Assembly (NCBI GenBank): GCA_025331125.1
Contig: JAOALB010000172.1
Location: 1 to 64,000 of the forward strand
Length of the DNA stretch: 64,000 nucleotides
From: Mycogone perniciosa
Lineage: Eukaryota; Ascomycota; Sordariomycetes; Hypocreales; Hypocreaceae
Direction of reading: 5' to 3'
Part shown: positions 10,766-20,906 of the stretch, piece by piece
How the letters are laid out: every line of letters begins with the position of its first letter
Position numbering within the stretch: position 1 is the first letter of the stretch
Made by a program: the position numbers and the translations under genes
Notes under the pieces: model-generated
The model's input: the letters and a program-made list of their open reading frames with translations, nothing else
Databases searched by the model: none
What the model was told of the DNA's origin: nothing

Positions 10766-11618
10766 TTACACAAGGCTCGCGGGCTTAGCTAGTATTTGAT
10801 CGTTATCATATGAGCCGGGATCTATTGTGCCTCGGTGTATTGACCCAAGTTCTATGGCCCCATGCGTGACATTCGCCGGCTTAATGAACACCTTGGCCAA
10901 GCGGGATTTGAGCACTGCAAGCAAAATTACGCAAAGTCCGCACTGACCCCCCAACTGCTGCTTAATCCAACCGAGCCCAGAGCCGAGAAGAAGTATCAAC
11001 GCCCCTATAAAAGCAATCATACTCATCAACGTTATCAATACCAAAGCCGATCTAGCCATACTTTTTTCGCCAAGGTGTCGAACACGCCTCAAGAGGATTG
11101 AGGTCATAATGGCCACACTGAAGTGAGATGCTGCTGGGATGCCCCACAAGGATTCAACTCCAGATCCAGTTAACTGCCAGATACCAACCCCGATCATTCC
11201 ACTGTAAAGAATAATAACTCCTAAAATGACAAGTCTCCTCATCATCTGCAGCAAGGGGTACATGATCTCGATAATCTGCATTGTATCAGCTATGATCTTC
11301 CGAGCTGTAAGTATAAAAGAATACCTCAACAATACTAATGAGGAGTACAGTAACTCCTTTCCATGCAGTCAGGCATGGATAACCAAGAAATGCAGGAAGA
11401 TCTCCTGTTCTAGAAGATCCAAACAAAGCAGCGAACACAATCCCAGAGGCAGAGAGGAGACCGGTGATTAGAACTAAAGCCCAATCTAGACGGGCTTTTT
11501 GCTTCTTGGGTGGAATTGTCGAACCAAGGTGCAGGACGAGGAAGGTTGTTGTCCCACTGAACGTAATTGCGGCCTCGATAACCTGAGAAGGTATAACTTC
11601 AGTCTGCTGATACGCCAT
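10766..11618 (-). CDS. Multi-pass membrane protein, unknown family
   Basis: Two exons, complement(join(10766..11275, 11325..11618)), give 267 residues. The 49-bp intron (GAG|GTATTC to ATGCAG|ATT) joins SIVE to IIEIMYPLL in phase 0 and keeps a hydrophobic helix continuous. About seven membrane segments are visible: residues 12-31, 45-68, 82-106, 112-134, 146-160, 170-195 and 203-220. The N-terminus is short (MAYQQTEVIPSQ). The topology resembles small fungal 7-TM proteins such as RTA1-like or DUF families, but I see no diagnostic motif. Conserved cytoplasmic basic loops (PPKKQKARLD, RRVRHLGEKS) suggest an integral membrane protein in the secretory pathway or plasma membrane. Confidence 0.6.
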
Positions 11619-12148
11619 GTGGAAAACGAATGATTTAAAATAGAATTCGAGTTACTAGAAGTGGGAATAGAACAAGTGGGAGAGGGTTAGAAATGTATTG
11701 TAGGAGCAAACAGACGAAATATATGGAATTTGTAAACGACCACCCGTGGGTGTTCCAACATTTCCAAGTACATTTATACAAAGATAGGAGGTAATCAGGG
11801 AAAATACCGTGTGCAATACCTCAGGGCATGGGAGAAGAGGAAACTAACTGGGATGCAAGTTCACTGTCCGACAAAAGGACCTGGATCCGGAGAGGACCTG
11901 AATCTGTGAGATCCACCCTCTAGACCTAAAGAAACTGCTTTGAGCATGACATTGCTCTTACGGATTGTTTTGGGACTAGCAGGGTGAGCCCTTCACACCC
12001 ACCAACCCGCTCCGTGGGCAGGCGGGCGCCTGCCATCAGATCAGTTCACCTGAAAAACAAAAGTGGGTATCCACACGTAGGTACATCTAACACAAACACG
12101 CCAGCCGCCTTTCACCCTTTGAACTGCTCATTTCCCAGCGTGCTCGCA
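11619..12148. other. Divergent intergenic region
   Basis: Promoter space between the membrane protein (minus) and L1 (plus). The frame open from 11984 runs into L1 but its N-terminal part has no counterpart in the paralogue L2, so it is taken as untranslated. Confidence 0.4.
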
Positions 12149-13640
12149 ATGGCTTCTGCCCAGGTCAGCAAAGGATCACTCACAATTTCTCATGTTGTGG
12201 AGTTCCTAAAACAGTATCCGCAAAATGAGCCCTTTGAGGCGCTCTTCAACCAAAAAGAGGCAGTTGAATTCCTCCGAGGCCTGCGCATACCACCAAAATC
12301 CAGGAGTAGTTCAGCGGCAAACTGTGAAAAGATCAAGCGACTGACTCAACGCGACATCTGTGAGGGGGGACTTTCTTCCAACTTCCCTACATGGGAGGCC
12401 GACCCCAACACGTTTTGGATGCAGTCAATCAGTCCATGGCAATATAAATTAGAACAAGACAGCCGCAGCAGATTCGAAGCCTTTCTAGAAAAAGCACTTC
12501 AGCACAAATCAGAGTTAGAGCATCAAATCATTCTTCACAGATTTGTATCCGTCTTGGTATATCAAAAGTTCAGCCAACTATATTCAACGGAACGCATCAG
12601 CGATGAAAATGTTTGGAAATTCCTTGAGCGTGCTAATATATCAACCGATCACACCACAGCATGTTCACAACTCATCCATGGTGGGAAAAGGAGCACCGAC
12701 TTTTGCATGAGCCTTCAGCAAGACGGACAAGAATCCAAGGGTCCTGGAGATCGCTTCCAACTTGTCGACTATGGGCCTTTGTTTGTTCCAGGCATTCCAG
12801 ATCAAATGTAAGGAGCTCCAAGAAAGATCTTTTTCCGCCAGCTCATGAACTAATAGCACGTTAGATGGGAAAAGCGTTCTTCACTTACAGGAAAAGACCT
12901 TAATGCCGTTATAGACCATCTCGTGTCTATTGAAATCAGGAAATGGTCAGAATACTCCCGTGCTAGATTGACAGCCAAGGCAGTGCTTGAATTTCACCAA
13001 TCTCTTATATGGGGGGATGACCCCGTTTCATGCTTTACTGGCAGTGAGGGTCACAATTGGGGTGTAGCCAACGCCCAGCTGATGGGAGGACCCGGAAGAA
13101 AGCGAAAGCTGAAGAAAGGCATGGCTGAGCCAAAAAAAAAACGAAACCGGCCGGCATCTCCAACTGGTTGTCTACATCACCCACATCTGGCCGGCATCTC
13201 CAACTGGTTGTCTACATCACCCACATCTAGCCGGCGCCTCATGTACCTGTAACTCCACAAGGGTTGCATCTCAGTCAAGAAATTCCGATATTATTCCACC
13301 ACTATCGCCGCCTCCGCAGCCTGCAAACTCCCACTGGTTCCCTTTTACTGAGCCCCAAACCTCCGCGTCATCCAGTACAGCTTCGGGGGAACCACAGGTT
13401 ACTACGTGGTCATTCCAGGAAAGCGAGGATGCAATCCATAGTGGAGAAGCTTATTCCCCATTAAATACGCTTATTAACGCTGCCCAGGCATACTGTGCAA
13501 TTTCCGGCTCGCTGATACACCAACCTGGTGGAGGAACGGGGGACCTGCCTAAGAATTGGAACTATCTTGATCTCGGCATATACAAGACGATATTTAGTCA
13601 CGACGATCAGCAATACGTAATGGAGCAAGGCCTAGCATAG
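12149..13640 (+). pseudogene. L1: large gene of a duplicated convergent L/S pair, frame broken by a 40-bp duplication
   Basis: Exon 1 is 12149-12807; the intron is 12808-12864 (CAAAT|GTAAGG to CGTTAG|A). The intron position (phase 2, inside the codon giving I in D-Q-I-W) is identical to that of paralogue L2. Both proteins share an N-terminal helix (VVEFLKQYP versus IIKFLQRYP), W-E-x-D-P-x-x-F-W, E-H-Q-I-x-x-x-R-F-[IV], DYGPL and IPDQIW, then a K-W-S-x-x-[AS]-R helix. Exon 2 reads in frame to a basic NLS-like PKKKRNRP and then stops at 13250. The frame one step over, reached if one copy of the tandem repeat at 13149-13228 is removed, stays open to a TAG at 13638 and has clear coding character (PPPQPANSHWFPF, NYLDLGIYKTIF). 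Alternatives that also restore frame are loss of one A from the A10 run at 13132-13141, or a cryptic GTTGTC...CTAG intron. Function unknown. Confidence 0.65.
13149..13228 (+). repeat. Perfect 40-bp tandem duplication (2 copies) inside L1
   Basis: 13149-13188 and 13189-13228 are identical. The unit length is 40, which is 1 modulo 3, so one extra copy shifts the reading frame. It lies just 3' of a 10-A homopolymer (13132-13141). Confidence 0.95.
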
Positions 13641-13691
13641 AATACTACAATGCTAGTTTAGACACTATATAACATCCCTTTTCCATCTATA

Positions 13692-14189
13692 TCACAGTGT
13701 CTTGTTACCCGTCTTCTTTACCAACCATAGCAGGTACAAGGTATCTCCCCCGGTATTCTTTAGGATGGCTGGGTGGGAGAGTAGTCGAGGGATATGTAAT
13801 TTTTTGCCGTATTTGAAGGGATAGGAATGATTTCCGCATTGCATGTGACACCCTTTGATTGGGTATAATGGAATCAAGTTGCCAGGTTGAATAACGACCC
13901 ACTCGGCCTCCGATGTCCGAAACACAATTCCCAGGCGATATTCCGTCTATTGCATCGATTAGTACTTGTACTTGGCCGTAAGGGGGAAACAAACATTTTG
14001 CTCAACCAACGGGCCTATTTTACCGAGTCCCTTGTCGTCACATTGCTCAAACCTGTCGGGGGCTTTCTCATTCTGTGTCCATTTTGCATTTGGATTTGCC
14101 TTCATCCAGTGCTGAAAACTTTCTAAAGCTGCCTCTTCGGCAGCGTCGAGATCTTGTTCGAAGATCTGCTCGCTGCCCACGTCACTCAT
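13692..14189 (-). CDS. S1: small gene of the duplicated convergent L/S pair
   Basis: Complement(join(13692..13946, 13995..14189)) gives 149 residues. The 48-bp intron is GTTTGT...GCAATAG with a perfect TACTAAT branch, phase 0. It is paralogous to S2: both start MS[DE]..[GS].EQI..QDLD, then a helix ending in W-[ML]-x-x-N-P-[ND]-A-K-W, then G-K-I, and after the intron Q-P-G-x-x-I-P-[LI]-Y, G-K-K-x-x-[IV]-P, [ML]-L-Y-x-L-W. Its stop codon lies 51 bp from the presumed L1 stop on the opposite strand. The fold is probably an N-terminal helix pair followed by beta strands. There is no signal peptide or membrane segment, so it is likely cytosolic or nuclear. No known family recognised. Confidence 0.65.
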
Positions 14190-16237
14190 GTGAAGACTCC
14201 GGGTTAAAGACGTCCCGGTACTGTAAAGGCGTAAGTTGCAAATACTGCTCTTTGATAAATAGGAGTAGATTTACTGTCTCATATATAGTGCCACAAACCT
14301 GTCTTTTCTTCTTCTTTTTCAACCCTTTGTTTTGAGTAATTGAGGCGGTAGGCAGGTATGCCTAACCGGGCCCGAAGTTTCAGATTTCGGCCAGTCACAT
14401 GACTTGTTATAGCGGGGCAAGATAAATTTAGGGTTTATTAACCGGTGTGCAAAAAAGACTGACTTCAAAACCGCTTTCCCTGCGAATGCTGAAAAGGTAA
14501 ACGAGTTTAGAATAATATAAATATTAAGATAATATTTTTCTATTTTCAAGCTTGATATGTGGCAGTTTTTAGAGGTATATCCCTTTTGCAGTCTCACTTT
14601 AAGTCCCCCATCTTTTTTAACGCGGCATACAATGGCGCGGAGAAGGTACACGCTGGCTTTTCAATCAACACATGGAACTTTCACCGATCATTAAGTGGTA
14701 AAAGGACTGGTTCAGCTGGCTAGGACCCATGATGAGGCAAGATATACCTGCATCATGTGGGCCTTTTCACCCAATTGAGTGCTACATCAGTTATCACACA
14801 CAGTATCTAAGTCATAGCAGCACTCATATGACTGTCTTTACCACAAGACCTGGCCTTCATAACGCCTCCAATAGCTATCGGATCCCAACAGCTAAGCCTG
14901 TGAACTTCCCGAAGGGAAACCAGACCGACCCTCCATCTCTGGCATTTCCAATTGGGGAAGTGATTTCATCAGCCACACTTCTCTACAAGCAGTCGAGAGC
15001 CGAGAGATAACTCCATCGTCTTCCTTCGTGGCTGTGATGATATGCCAAGCTTTGGGGTAACTTTGAACCATCTTATCGAAGGTTTCGTCATTTGACCGGA
15101 TTTGGTGGCCTAGACGGATGTAGATTGCCATGTTGTCGCCACTAACGGTAAGGAAGAATTATCCAAAGACTCCAACTAATAGAAATTTCTTCCATATCGA
15201 GCGAAGCGCATCTCGTTCCGACGTTACGGTTGTATAGCTATCTCGTCTGTCAAGCATTGTTGGACATGATGTGTCACTTGGACTTGTTAGTATGTATGAG
15301 CTGTACATTTTTATCGAAGTCGGCTCTTACACGGCCTCATTCCTTTCCGATTTCGGTTTTTATGCGTGGCGGATTGGTTTAAGCAAAAATAGAAATGTAG
15401 CTGTGCCCATTGATGCTGGCCCAATATGCGGCTACTACCATGACATGTACGGAGTACGAAGTACTCCGTACCGTGGCCTAGAATATGGCCTTTAGTCTCT
15501 AAGACTCGCTTAGCTGCAGCCCGCCCTGGAGGCAAGGGATGCCTATGTTTAAGGAGGCGGCGGCTTGGCTTGTATAGTTAGACAAAAGGATTTCGATGCC
15601 GACCAAGGAGTGACGCAGTTGCGTTGTGACGCGTAACGTGATGCGGCGTCACGGTCCCGCCAACAACACAAACTGGCCCGCATCGCAGCAGCGCTTGTTC
15701 TAAATCGTCTGCTTTTCAAGAGCAATACTCGTATAGTCCCTAGGCACATTCTAAAATATTTTAAGAGGATTTACTGTATTGTTCTTTCAAGGACTCTGTA
15801 CACGCTCCAGAAGGTCTGCAGAGGTTAACAAGTGAGGTGCTGTGGGTTTTGGCTTAACGAACCCCTTAACATGATTGGTCTGTCGTTCCGACTTTACTCC
15901 GTTAGAATGTCGCCTTGGAAACCTCGCTACTCCCACCAAAGGCGGATTGCTCAAACATCACGCGGCACACCAAGAACATAACGATGATGGCTGGTTTAAA
16001 TACGCTGATGAGCCCCAGCATCCCTCAAAGTCTTGTCACAACCTTCGACTGCCAAACTGCATGCCAAACGAGTCTAAGAGCTTCCACCTGACACCTGGCA
16101 GGGAATTGTATGAACCGCGCCTCTCGCGAGACGCATTGGTACGCGATACTCTATCATGACCACCAACTGCCATAAGTTGCACTAACATACTATAGTGTTT
16201 TCGATTTAGAACCCGGATCGTATCTGCTACGGCTGTA
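14190..16237. other. Gene-poor segment between S1 and the pseudokinase
   Basis: Only short frames are open. The best is 14892-15131 (minus, 79 codons), with no recognisable family. A pair of inverted TACGGAGTAC/GTACTCCGTA motifs lies at about 15447-15472. No gene is claimed. Confidence 0.3.
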
Positions 16238-16804
16238 GTGGCTCATCCGGCCTATCCTCACGTTCGACGGCTTCATCTACAAGCTTCCATAATCTCACGC
16301 TTCATCAGTCTATTGACCAATCTACTCCCTCTTTCCATCGGCCTTTGGATACAGTCAGCCTTTCCGGAATGGTTTCTCCCCCATACTATCACACTGAAGA
16401 GTCAAAAGGAGGAACACACGGAGCGATTCGATACTGAAGTGAAGGCCTACGAATATCTCAAGCCCATCCAAGGCACTGTGGTTCCTATATGCTACGGCAT
16501 AGCGCACTGCAATCGACTGAGATGTTTAGTCTTGCAGGATATCGGCGGTGTGTCCCTTGCAGAGTCTGCGGGGTTGACGTTGGATATTCCAAAACTATCA
16601 CAATTACTGCGGGATTGCCACCGTAAGCTCCATACTAATGGAGTGCATCAGGAAGACCCTCAACTTGACAACTTCCGGCTCGTCAGCAATACAATCAAGG
16701 CCATAGCCTTTGAAATGGTTGCATTTAACCTTCCTGCCGACAAGAAGGCCTCCTTCATGACAACGAACATTCAGTTTCTTATGATGAAATATCAAGGCTT
16801 ATAA
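16238..16804 (+). CDS. Kinase-like (APH/RIO-type fold) pseudokinase
   Basis: A single 188-residue frame. The order matches a compact fungal kinase-like family: beta-strand lysine region (HTITLKSQKEE), a helix with Glu (FDTEVKAYEYLK), hinge (CLVLQDIGGVS), the catalytic-loop equivalent GVHQEDPQLDNF (keeping D and N) and the DFE/DFG-equivalent position, which reads A-F-E-M instead of D-F-E. The metal-binding Asp is therefore absent, implying a catalytically inactive protein or a decaying gene. The N-terminal 40 residues are hydrophobic and may not belong; the start could be further in. No intron is needed. It sits between the two L/S pairs, and a functional link is possible but unproven. Confidence 0.5.
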   Translation: MAHPAYPHVRRLHLQASIISRFISLLTNLLPLSIGLWIQSAFPEWFLPHTITLKSQKEEHTERFDTEVKAYEYLKPIQGTVVPICYGIAHCNRLRCLVLQDIGGVSLAESAGLTLDIPKLSQLLRDCHRKLHTNGVHQEDPQLDNFRLVSNTIKAIAFEMVAFNLPADKKASFMTTNIQFLMMKYQGL

Positions 16805-17592
16805 AAAATAGAGTACAAGCAGGGAAATTTGGAAGCGTCTTGAGTCTATTGTCGCATGTTTGAGTAGGACCATCAGAAATTGAGGCCCTAACCTTGCTGA
16901 TCTACCTGTGACGTTCCTTCATGATGTCTACTCCTATGATCTAGCACCCCAGGTAGCGGCCTATGCGACCGGGATAGACAGCATGGCCAATAAATCAGAG
17001 CAGAATAGAAGACTGAACAAGCAAGGTTTCCCGATTGGTTCGACAACGATGTTCTGCCGTCAATAGAGATGGACACATGGCCCGAACGCAAATCTACGCT
17101 TCCCCCGGAGGTCCTCTACAGTCAAATGGATCCGTTGATCGTTCTGAACTCTAGACCTATCGGTCTACTCGTCCACAGAAAAAACCAGCCTGAGTCAGGC
17201 AGCGAGAATAAGGATTATTCAAGTTTCGAATGTATATGCCAGGCCCACAGCACACTTATGACAGCTTGGATTCATCGCGACTTCCATCACTCTACTCTTC
17301 TTAATTCTTTTCTTATATAGCGTACTGAATGACTCAGCGGAGTGAAAACGATTACCCCGCAATTGCTAAGTACTATCTAGGTAATGTCAGAAATAGGTGG
17401 CAAAAAAATCGTCATGTGATAGTTGACGCCAAGTGCGTCGGGCATCGACATCAACATCAACCCCGCCAAAGTTCAAGTTCCACGAAAAAAGTTCAAAGAA
17501 GAAATAAAACGCGCGCTTCAGCCAGATCAGAAACCATACACGGAAGTTGCATTTACCAACCTGTCGCTTCTTCTGCAACTCAAGTCTTTCCG
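16805..17592. other. Fragmented coding-like stretch
   Basis: Two adjacent frames (about 16903-17050 and 17040-17320, plus) read like one protein broken by a frameshift near 17040. They contain DVYSYDLAPQVAAYATGI and then DVLPSIEMDTWPERKS. I cannot name a family. The open frame from 17329 into S2 is probably the S2 leader. Confidence 0.3.
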
Positions 17593-18058
17593 ATGAGTGA
17601 AAGCGGGGAACAGATACTTGTGCAAGACCTCGACCCCACGGAACAGGATGTTATACATAAATTATCTACCTGGTTAACATCCAACCCAGATGCAAAATGG
17701 GACGCGACATCAAGTATAGACGGTGTTGAATACTTATCACATAGCGACGTGGGTAAAATCACAAGACCTCTACAGCCGAAGGTTAGTTTTCAACTTCTGT
17801 CCCTTAGTCCTATCCAGTTAACATTAGTAGTACCCTAATCTAAAGGGTTTTCTGCTCAGAATACGACAACGTGCTTTGGAAAACACACAACCAGGGGTCT
17901 GGATTCCAATTTATGATGCCAAAAGATGCAAAATTGTTTCTGGAGATCTTTCCTATGAGTTGGAAAATGGCAAGAAATTTCAAGTACCTGAGAGAAGAAT
18001 CAGCTTGAGAGTTGCGGAGGGGGAAATGTTGTACATGCTTTGGTTCACTTCGGCATGA
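17593..18058 (+). CDS. S2: small gene of the duplicated convergent L/S pair
   Basis: Start at 17593 (MSESGEQILVQDLD), aligned to the S1 start. Exon 1 runs to 17781 (AAG|GTTAGT). The acceptor is ambiguous: CTAAAG at 17845 (phase 0, 64-bp intron, 133 residues in total), or donor GTTAAC at about 17815 with acceptor CTCAG at 17860. Either gives the conserved C-terminal half (QPGVWIPIYDAK, GKKFQVPE, MLYMLW). The intron interrupts the same region as in S1. The stop at 18058 lies 104 bp from the L2 stop on the opposite strand, so the tail-to-tail arrangement matches the S1/L1 pair. No membrane segment or known domain. Confidence 0.65.
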
Positions 18059-18162
18059 CTGATGAAGCCATTTCAAATGAAGATTTGATGTCTGTATGAA
18101 ATCGGAGGGAGATTTCATTATATTTAACCTTCTGCTTCGGTTATGTAATAGAAAGCAGCCAA

Positions 18163-20019
18163 CTATCTACACACTTCACCAAGACGGGTAGGAGTGTTTG
18201 GGCTAATCTCTAGTAAAAATTCACCACCCATGTCCCTTTCAGTGTCTTTCCACCAATCGTTCACACCTGTTTCACTGTCCACTACTAAAGTCCTGCTTAG
18301 AAAGCTCTCATCACCCCAGATTGTCGCGTTACTCGGGAGGAGATTAGAATCAAGGGTAGGATAGACGGCGTTTTCGACGGGTTCAAAGCTTTCATCACCC
18401 CAGATGATCGCGTTACTCGGCAGGAGATTAGAATCAAGGGTAGGATAGACGGCGTTTTCGACGGGTTCAAAGTTCTCATCACCCCAGATTATCGCGTTGC
18501 TCGGGAGGAGATTAGAATCAAGGATAGGATAGCCGGCGTTCGCAAGAGGTTCAAGGTGCTTAGTTGCGACTTGCGCGAGGCTGTGCAGGGCTAAGAATGC
18601 TTCTTGACTATCATGTTCGTCTGAGACTCCGTGTTGGAATTCCCCTGTCAACGCAGTAGAATTTGTAGATGGCGCATGGCGCTGCAGGCCAGGCGTTGGT
18701 GTTTCATTTGGTACCAAAGGATTTAAACCAGTACTGCTGTTAATAACACCATGATCCTCATCAAATCGTGTGGTACGTGGCCGCTTAAGGCTCGGCGCGA
18801 CTTCATCCAGCAGTACCCTTGAGCCATCATCAGGTTTTCGTTTGGCGACACCGGCTACAACCTCAGTAAAAATTAGGGATGGTGCATGGCGCTGCAAACC
18901 AGGCGTTGGTGGCACGTATGGCACAAAAGGATCCTGAGGATCCTGTTGGACTTCGCCATTTCCATTCGACCATATACACCGCTCGCAGGCATCCATAATA
19001 GCCTTTGCCGCTCGCCGTGCTCCGGATTCTACGGACCACTTATCGATATTAGAAACCTTCATTTCGTTCAAGGTTATATTGTATTTATTCGTCCAATGTG
19101 TTGTATCGCCAGTATCCCAGCTATACTACAATTTTAGCCTTTATTCACAGATAGAGAATATGATGTCTTACATTTGATCTGGAATATCTTTGCAAAGCAG
19201 CGGTCCGTAGTCAATGTCGCCGCCAGGCTGGAGGTCTCTGCAGAACTTTTTGCGCCTTCGGCCACTGTGGATACGGTCTCTACAACCGCTCCATTGCGCA
19301 CTCGGTAGTCCTACGTCCGTGCAAAACGCCTTCACGCGCAATGGAGTAACTTTGCTTTCCGGCCAGTGTTTTTCGAAGAGATTCGAGGCCAGAACGCATA
19401 TGAACCTATATTGAAAGATCTGATGCTCAACTACAGGTTTCTTGGTAATAGCGTATTCAAGAACCTGACGACGATTATGATCAACACTGTTCTGAGCCAG
19501 GAGTTCAAGAGAAATAGCTGAGTCTCTCCAGAACGAAATCGGATCTCTTTCCCACATAGAGAAATCTGAACGGAGGGTTTCTGATAAGTCAAAGCTGACA
19601 GGGGCAATTGGGAGGCCGCCTGTTATTGTATCGCTCTCGTTGCTAGCATCTCTCTCGTCGCTCTCGTTGCTCTCGTCGCTTGCATCTCTCTCTTCGCTCT
19701 CGTTGCTCTCGTCGCTTGCATCTCTCTCTTCGCTCTCGTCGCTCTCGTCGCTAACATCTCTCTCGTCGCTGGTATTGCTCTTGTCGCCTGAGTCCTTGTT
19801 TATCGCTATATGGCTGGTTTTATTGGCATTACTGTTATCTGCTCTTGTCAAAGCCTGGGCATGAATGATAAACAGTGAGGTATGCGGTGTGAATAGGCGT
19901 TGAAAGAACTGGCAGACGTCCTGATTCTGCGATAGGAGTTTGGTAAGGGTGGAATCTAGGGGATAACGCTGTAAAAATTTGATAATATCAGAGAGTGTGT
20001 GTTCATGAACCTCCATCAT
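18163..20019 (-). CDS. L2: large gene of the duplicated convergent L/S pair (intact)
   Basis: Complement(join(18163..19120, 19172..20019)) gives 601 residues. The 51-bp intron (CAAAT|GTAAGA to GTATAG|C) creates the D-Q-I-W join shared with L1. Layout: N-terminal helix (DIIKFLQRYP); a Ser/Asp/Glu-rich repeat tract (about residues 85-125); the conserved core (MWERDPISFW, VVEHQIFQYRFICVL, DYGPLLCKDIPDQIW); a helix K-W-S-V-E-S-G-A-R-R-A-A-K; a basic patch (KRPRTTR) that may be nuclear localising; and three 28-residue repeats ending IIWGDE[NS]F near the C-terminus. The start at 20019 (MMEVHEHTL) aligns with the L1 start; upstream codons lack a counterpart. A 63-bp perfect hairpin lies 124 bp upstream. 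No known family recognised. Confidence 0.7.
18301..18552 (-). repeat. Three 84-bp in-frame tandem repeats in L2
   Basis: Units are 18301-18384, 18385-18468 and 18469-18552. The first two are nearly identical and the third is diverged. Each encodes 28 residues containing Y-P-x-L-D-S-N-L-L-P-S-N-A-x-I-W-G-D-E. Confidence 0.95.
19646..19753 (-). repeat. Three 36-bp in-frame tandem repeats (SEERDASDESNE-type) in L2
   Basis: Units are 19646-19681, 19682-19717 and 19718-19753, with degenerate copies on both sides. They encode Ser/Asp/Glu-rich 12-residue blocks that are absent from L1. Confidence 0.9.
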
Positions 20020-20142
20020 GATAAGTATGCCCTGAAGTTGCGAGAAAGGAATGCAGAAGAGAAACGAAAGAATACGATGTAAGGAGACGAACCATCTGCT
20101 CTCTCTATTCAGGGTGTCAGGATGAGTAAGATAGAATAACGA

Positions 20143-20205
20143 CGCTATACCTAAAAGAAAATTTGACTGACGCAAAGTCAGTCAAATTTTCTTTTAGGTA
20201 TAGCG
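20143..20205. repeat. Perfect 29-bp inverted repeat with 5-bp loop
   Basis: Arms 20143-20171 and 20177-20205 are exact reverse complements; the loop is GCAAA. It lies upstream of L2, probably in its 5' leader or promoter, and would form a very stable hairpin in RNA or cruciform DNA. Confidence 0.95.
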
Positions 20206-20906
20206 GCACTGCATGATCTGTAATCAGTTCCACTAGTAGCTACATAAATGGAGATTAAAAGGTAAATTATCTCCACAATATAGTATTGGAGGTAAGTGTG
20301 TCTTTTGTTACAGTAAAACAGATAAAGAATTAGTTTTCAGGGAATATAAGTCCTGACGCCTGCAGCTATACCTAGATTCATGCAGTGACTCAGAATACAG
20401 TCTACTCATAAACGAGGGATATGAAAATGAGATAGTGTGTCAGCAAGATCCGAGCATTCAGTATTACACTGGCCAAAGAACAAATTATTGTAAAGCTGCT
20501 GCTTGGAAAAAGTTTTTTATGAACTGTATAGTAATTGTTTGCGGAGCTTGACTTTGCTTTTATTTTAGGCATTATATATATATAACTAACGGTCCTCTTA
20601 TAAGTCGTCCCGCTTACTAGAAGTACATTACTGCCAATCTCACAACCGTATGGACTTAGGTCGCCTCAACGCACTTTGCCACCTCGCAACGCCACATATG
20701 GAACTCGCTACAAGACCCAGTCATATTGGTCTCGGATGAGGCAATCTCCCCTCCATCAGGCTGGGACCCTGGGTGAGCGGCCGGCTACACGTCTTCTCTC
20801 CCATAGCACATCATTGGCGACTACTTAAGGATGGCCATTTCCTGAGCTTTCAATCTAAACTCCGAGCGCATCTTTCATTACTATTGATCTGAACACATCA
20901 TTCATC
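20206..20906. other. Divergent intergenic region
   Basis: No gene supported. It presumably includes the promoter of the gene at 20907. Confidence 0.3.

Noticed and set aside
11984..12148. Upstream extension of L1 to an earlier ATG
   Set aside because: The added 55 residues have no counterpart in L2, and the 12149 ATG has good context and aligns with the L2 start.
13149..13228. Short array considered as CRISPR-like
   Set aside because: Only two adjacent copies without spacers, inside a eukaryotic gene.
14319..14651. 110-codon minus-strand frame
   Set aside because: Biased, low-complexity translation with no domain, no splice partner and AT-rich composition.
12149..20019. L/S region considered as a single transposon with inverted ends
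   Set aside because: The two halves are similar only at protein level; no nucleotide-level terminal inverted repeats or target duplications were seen.
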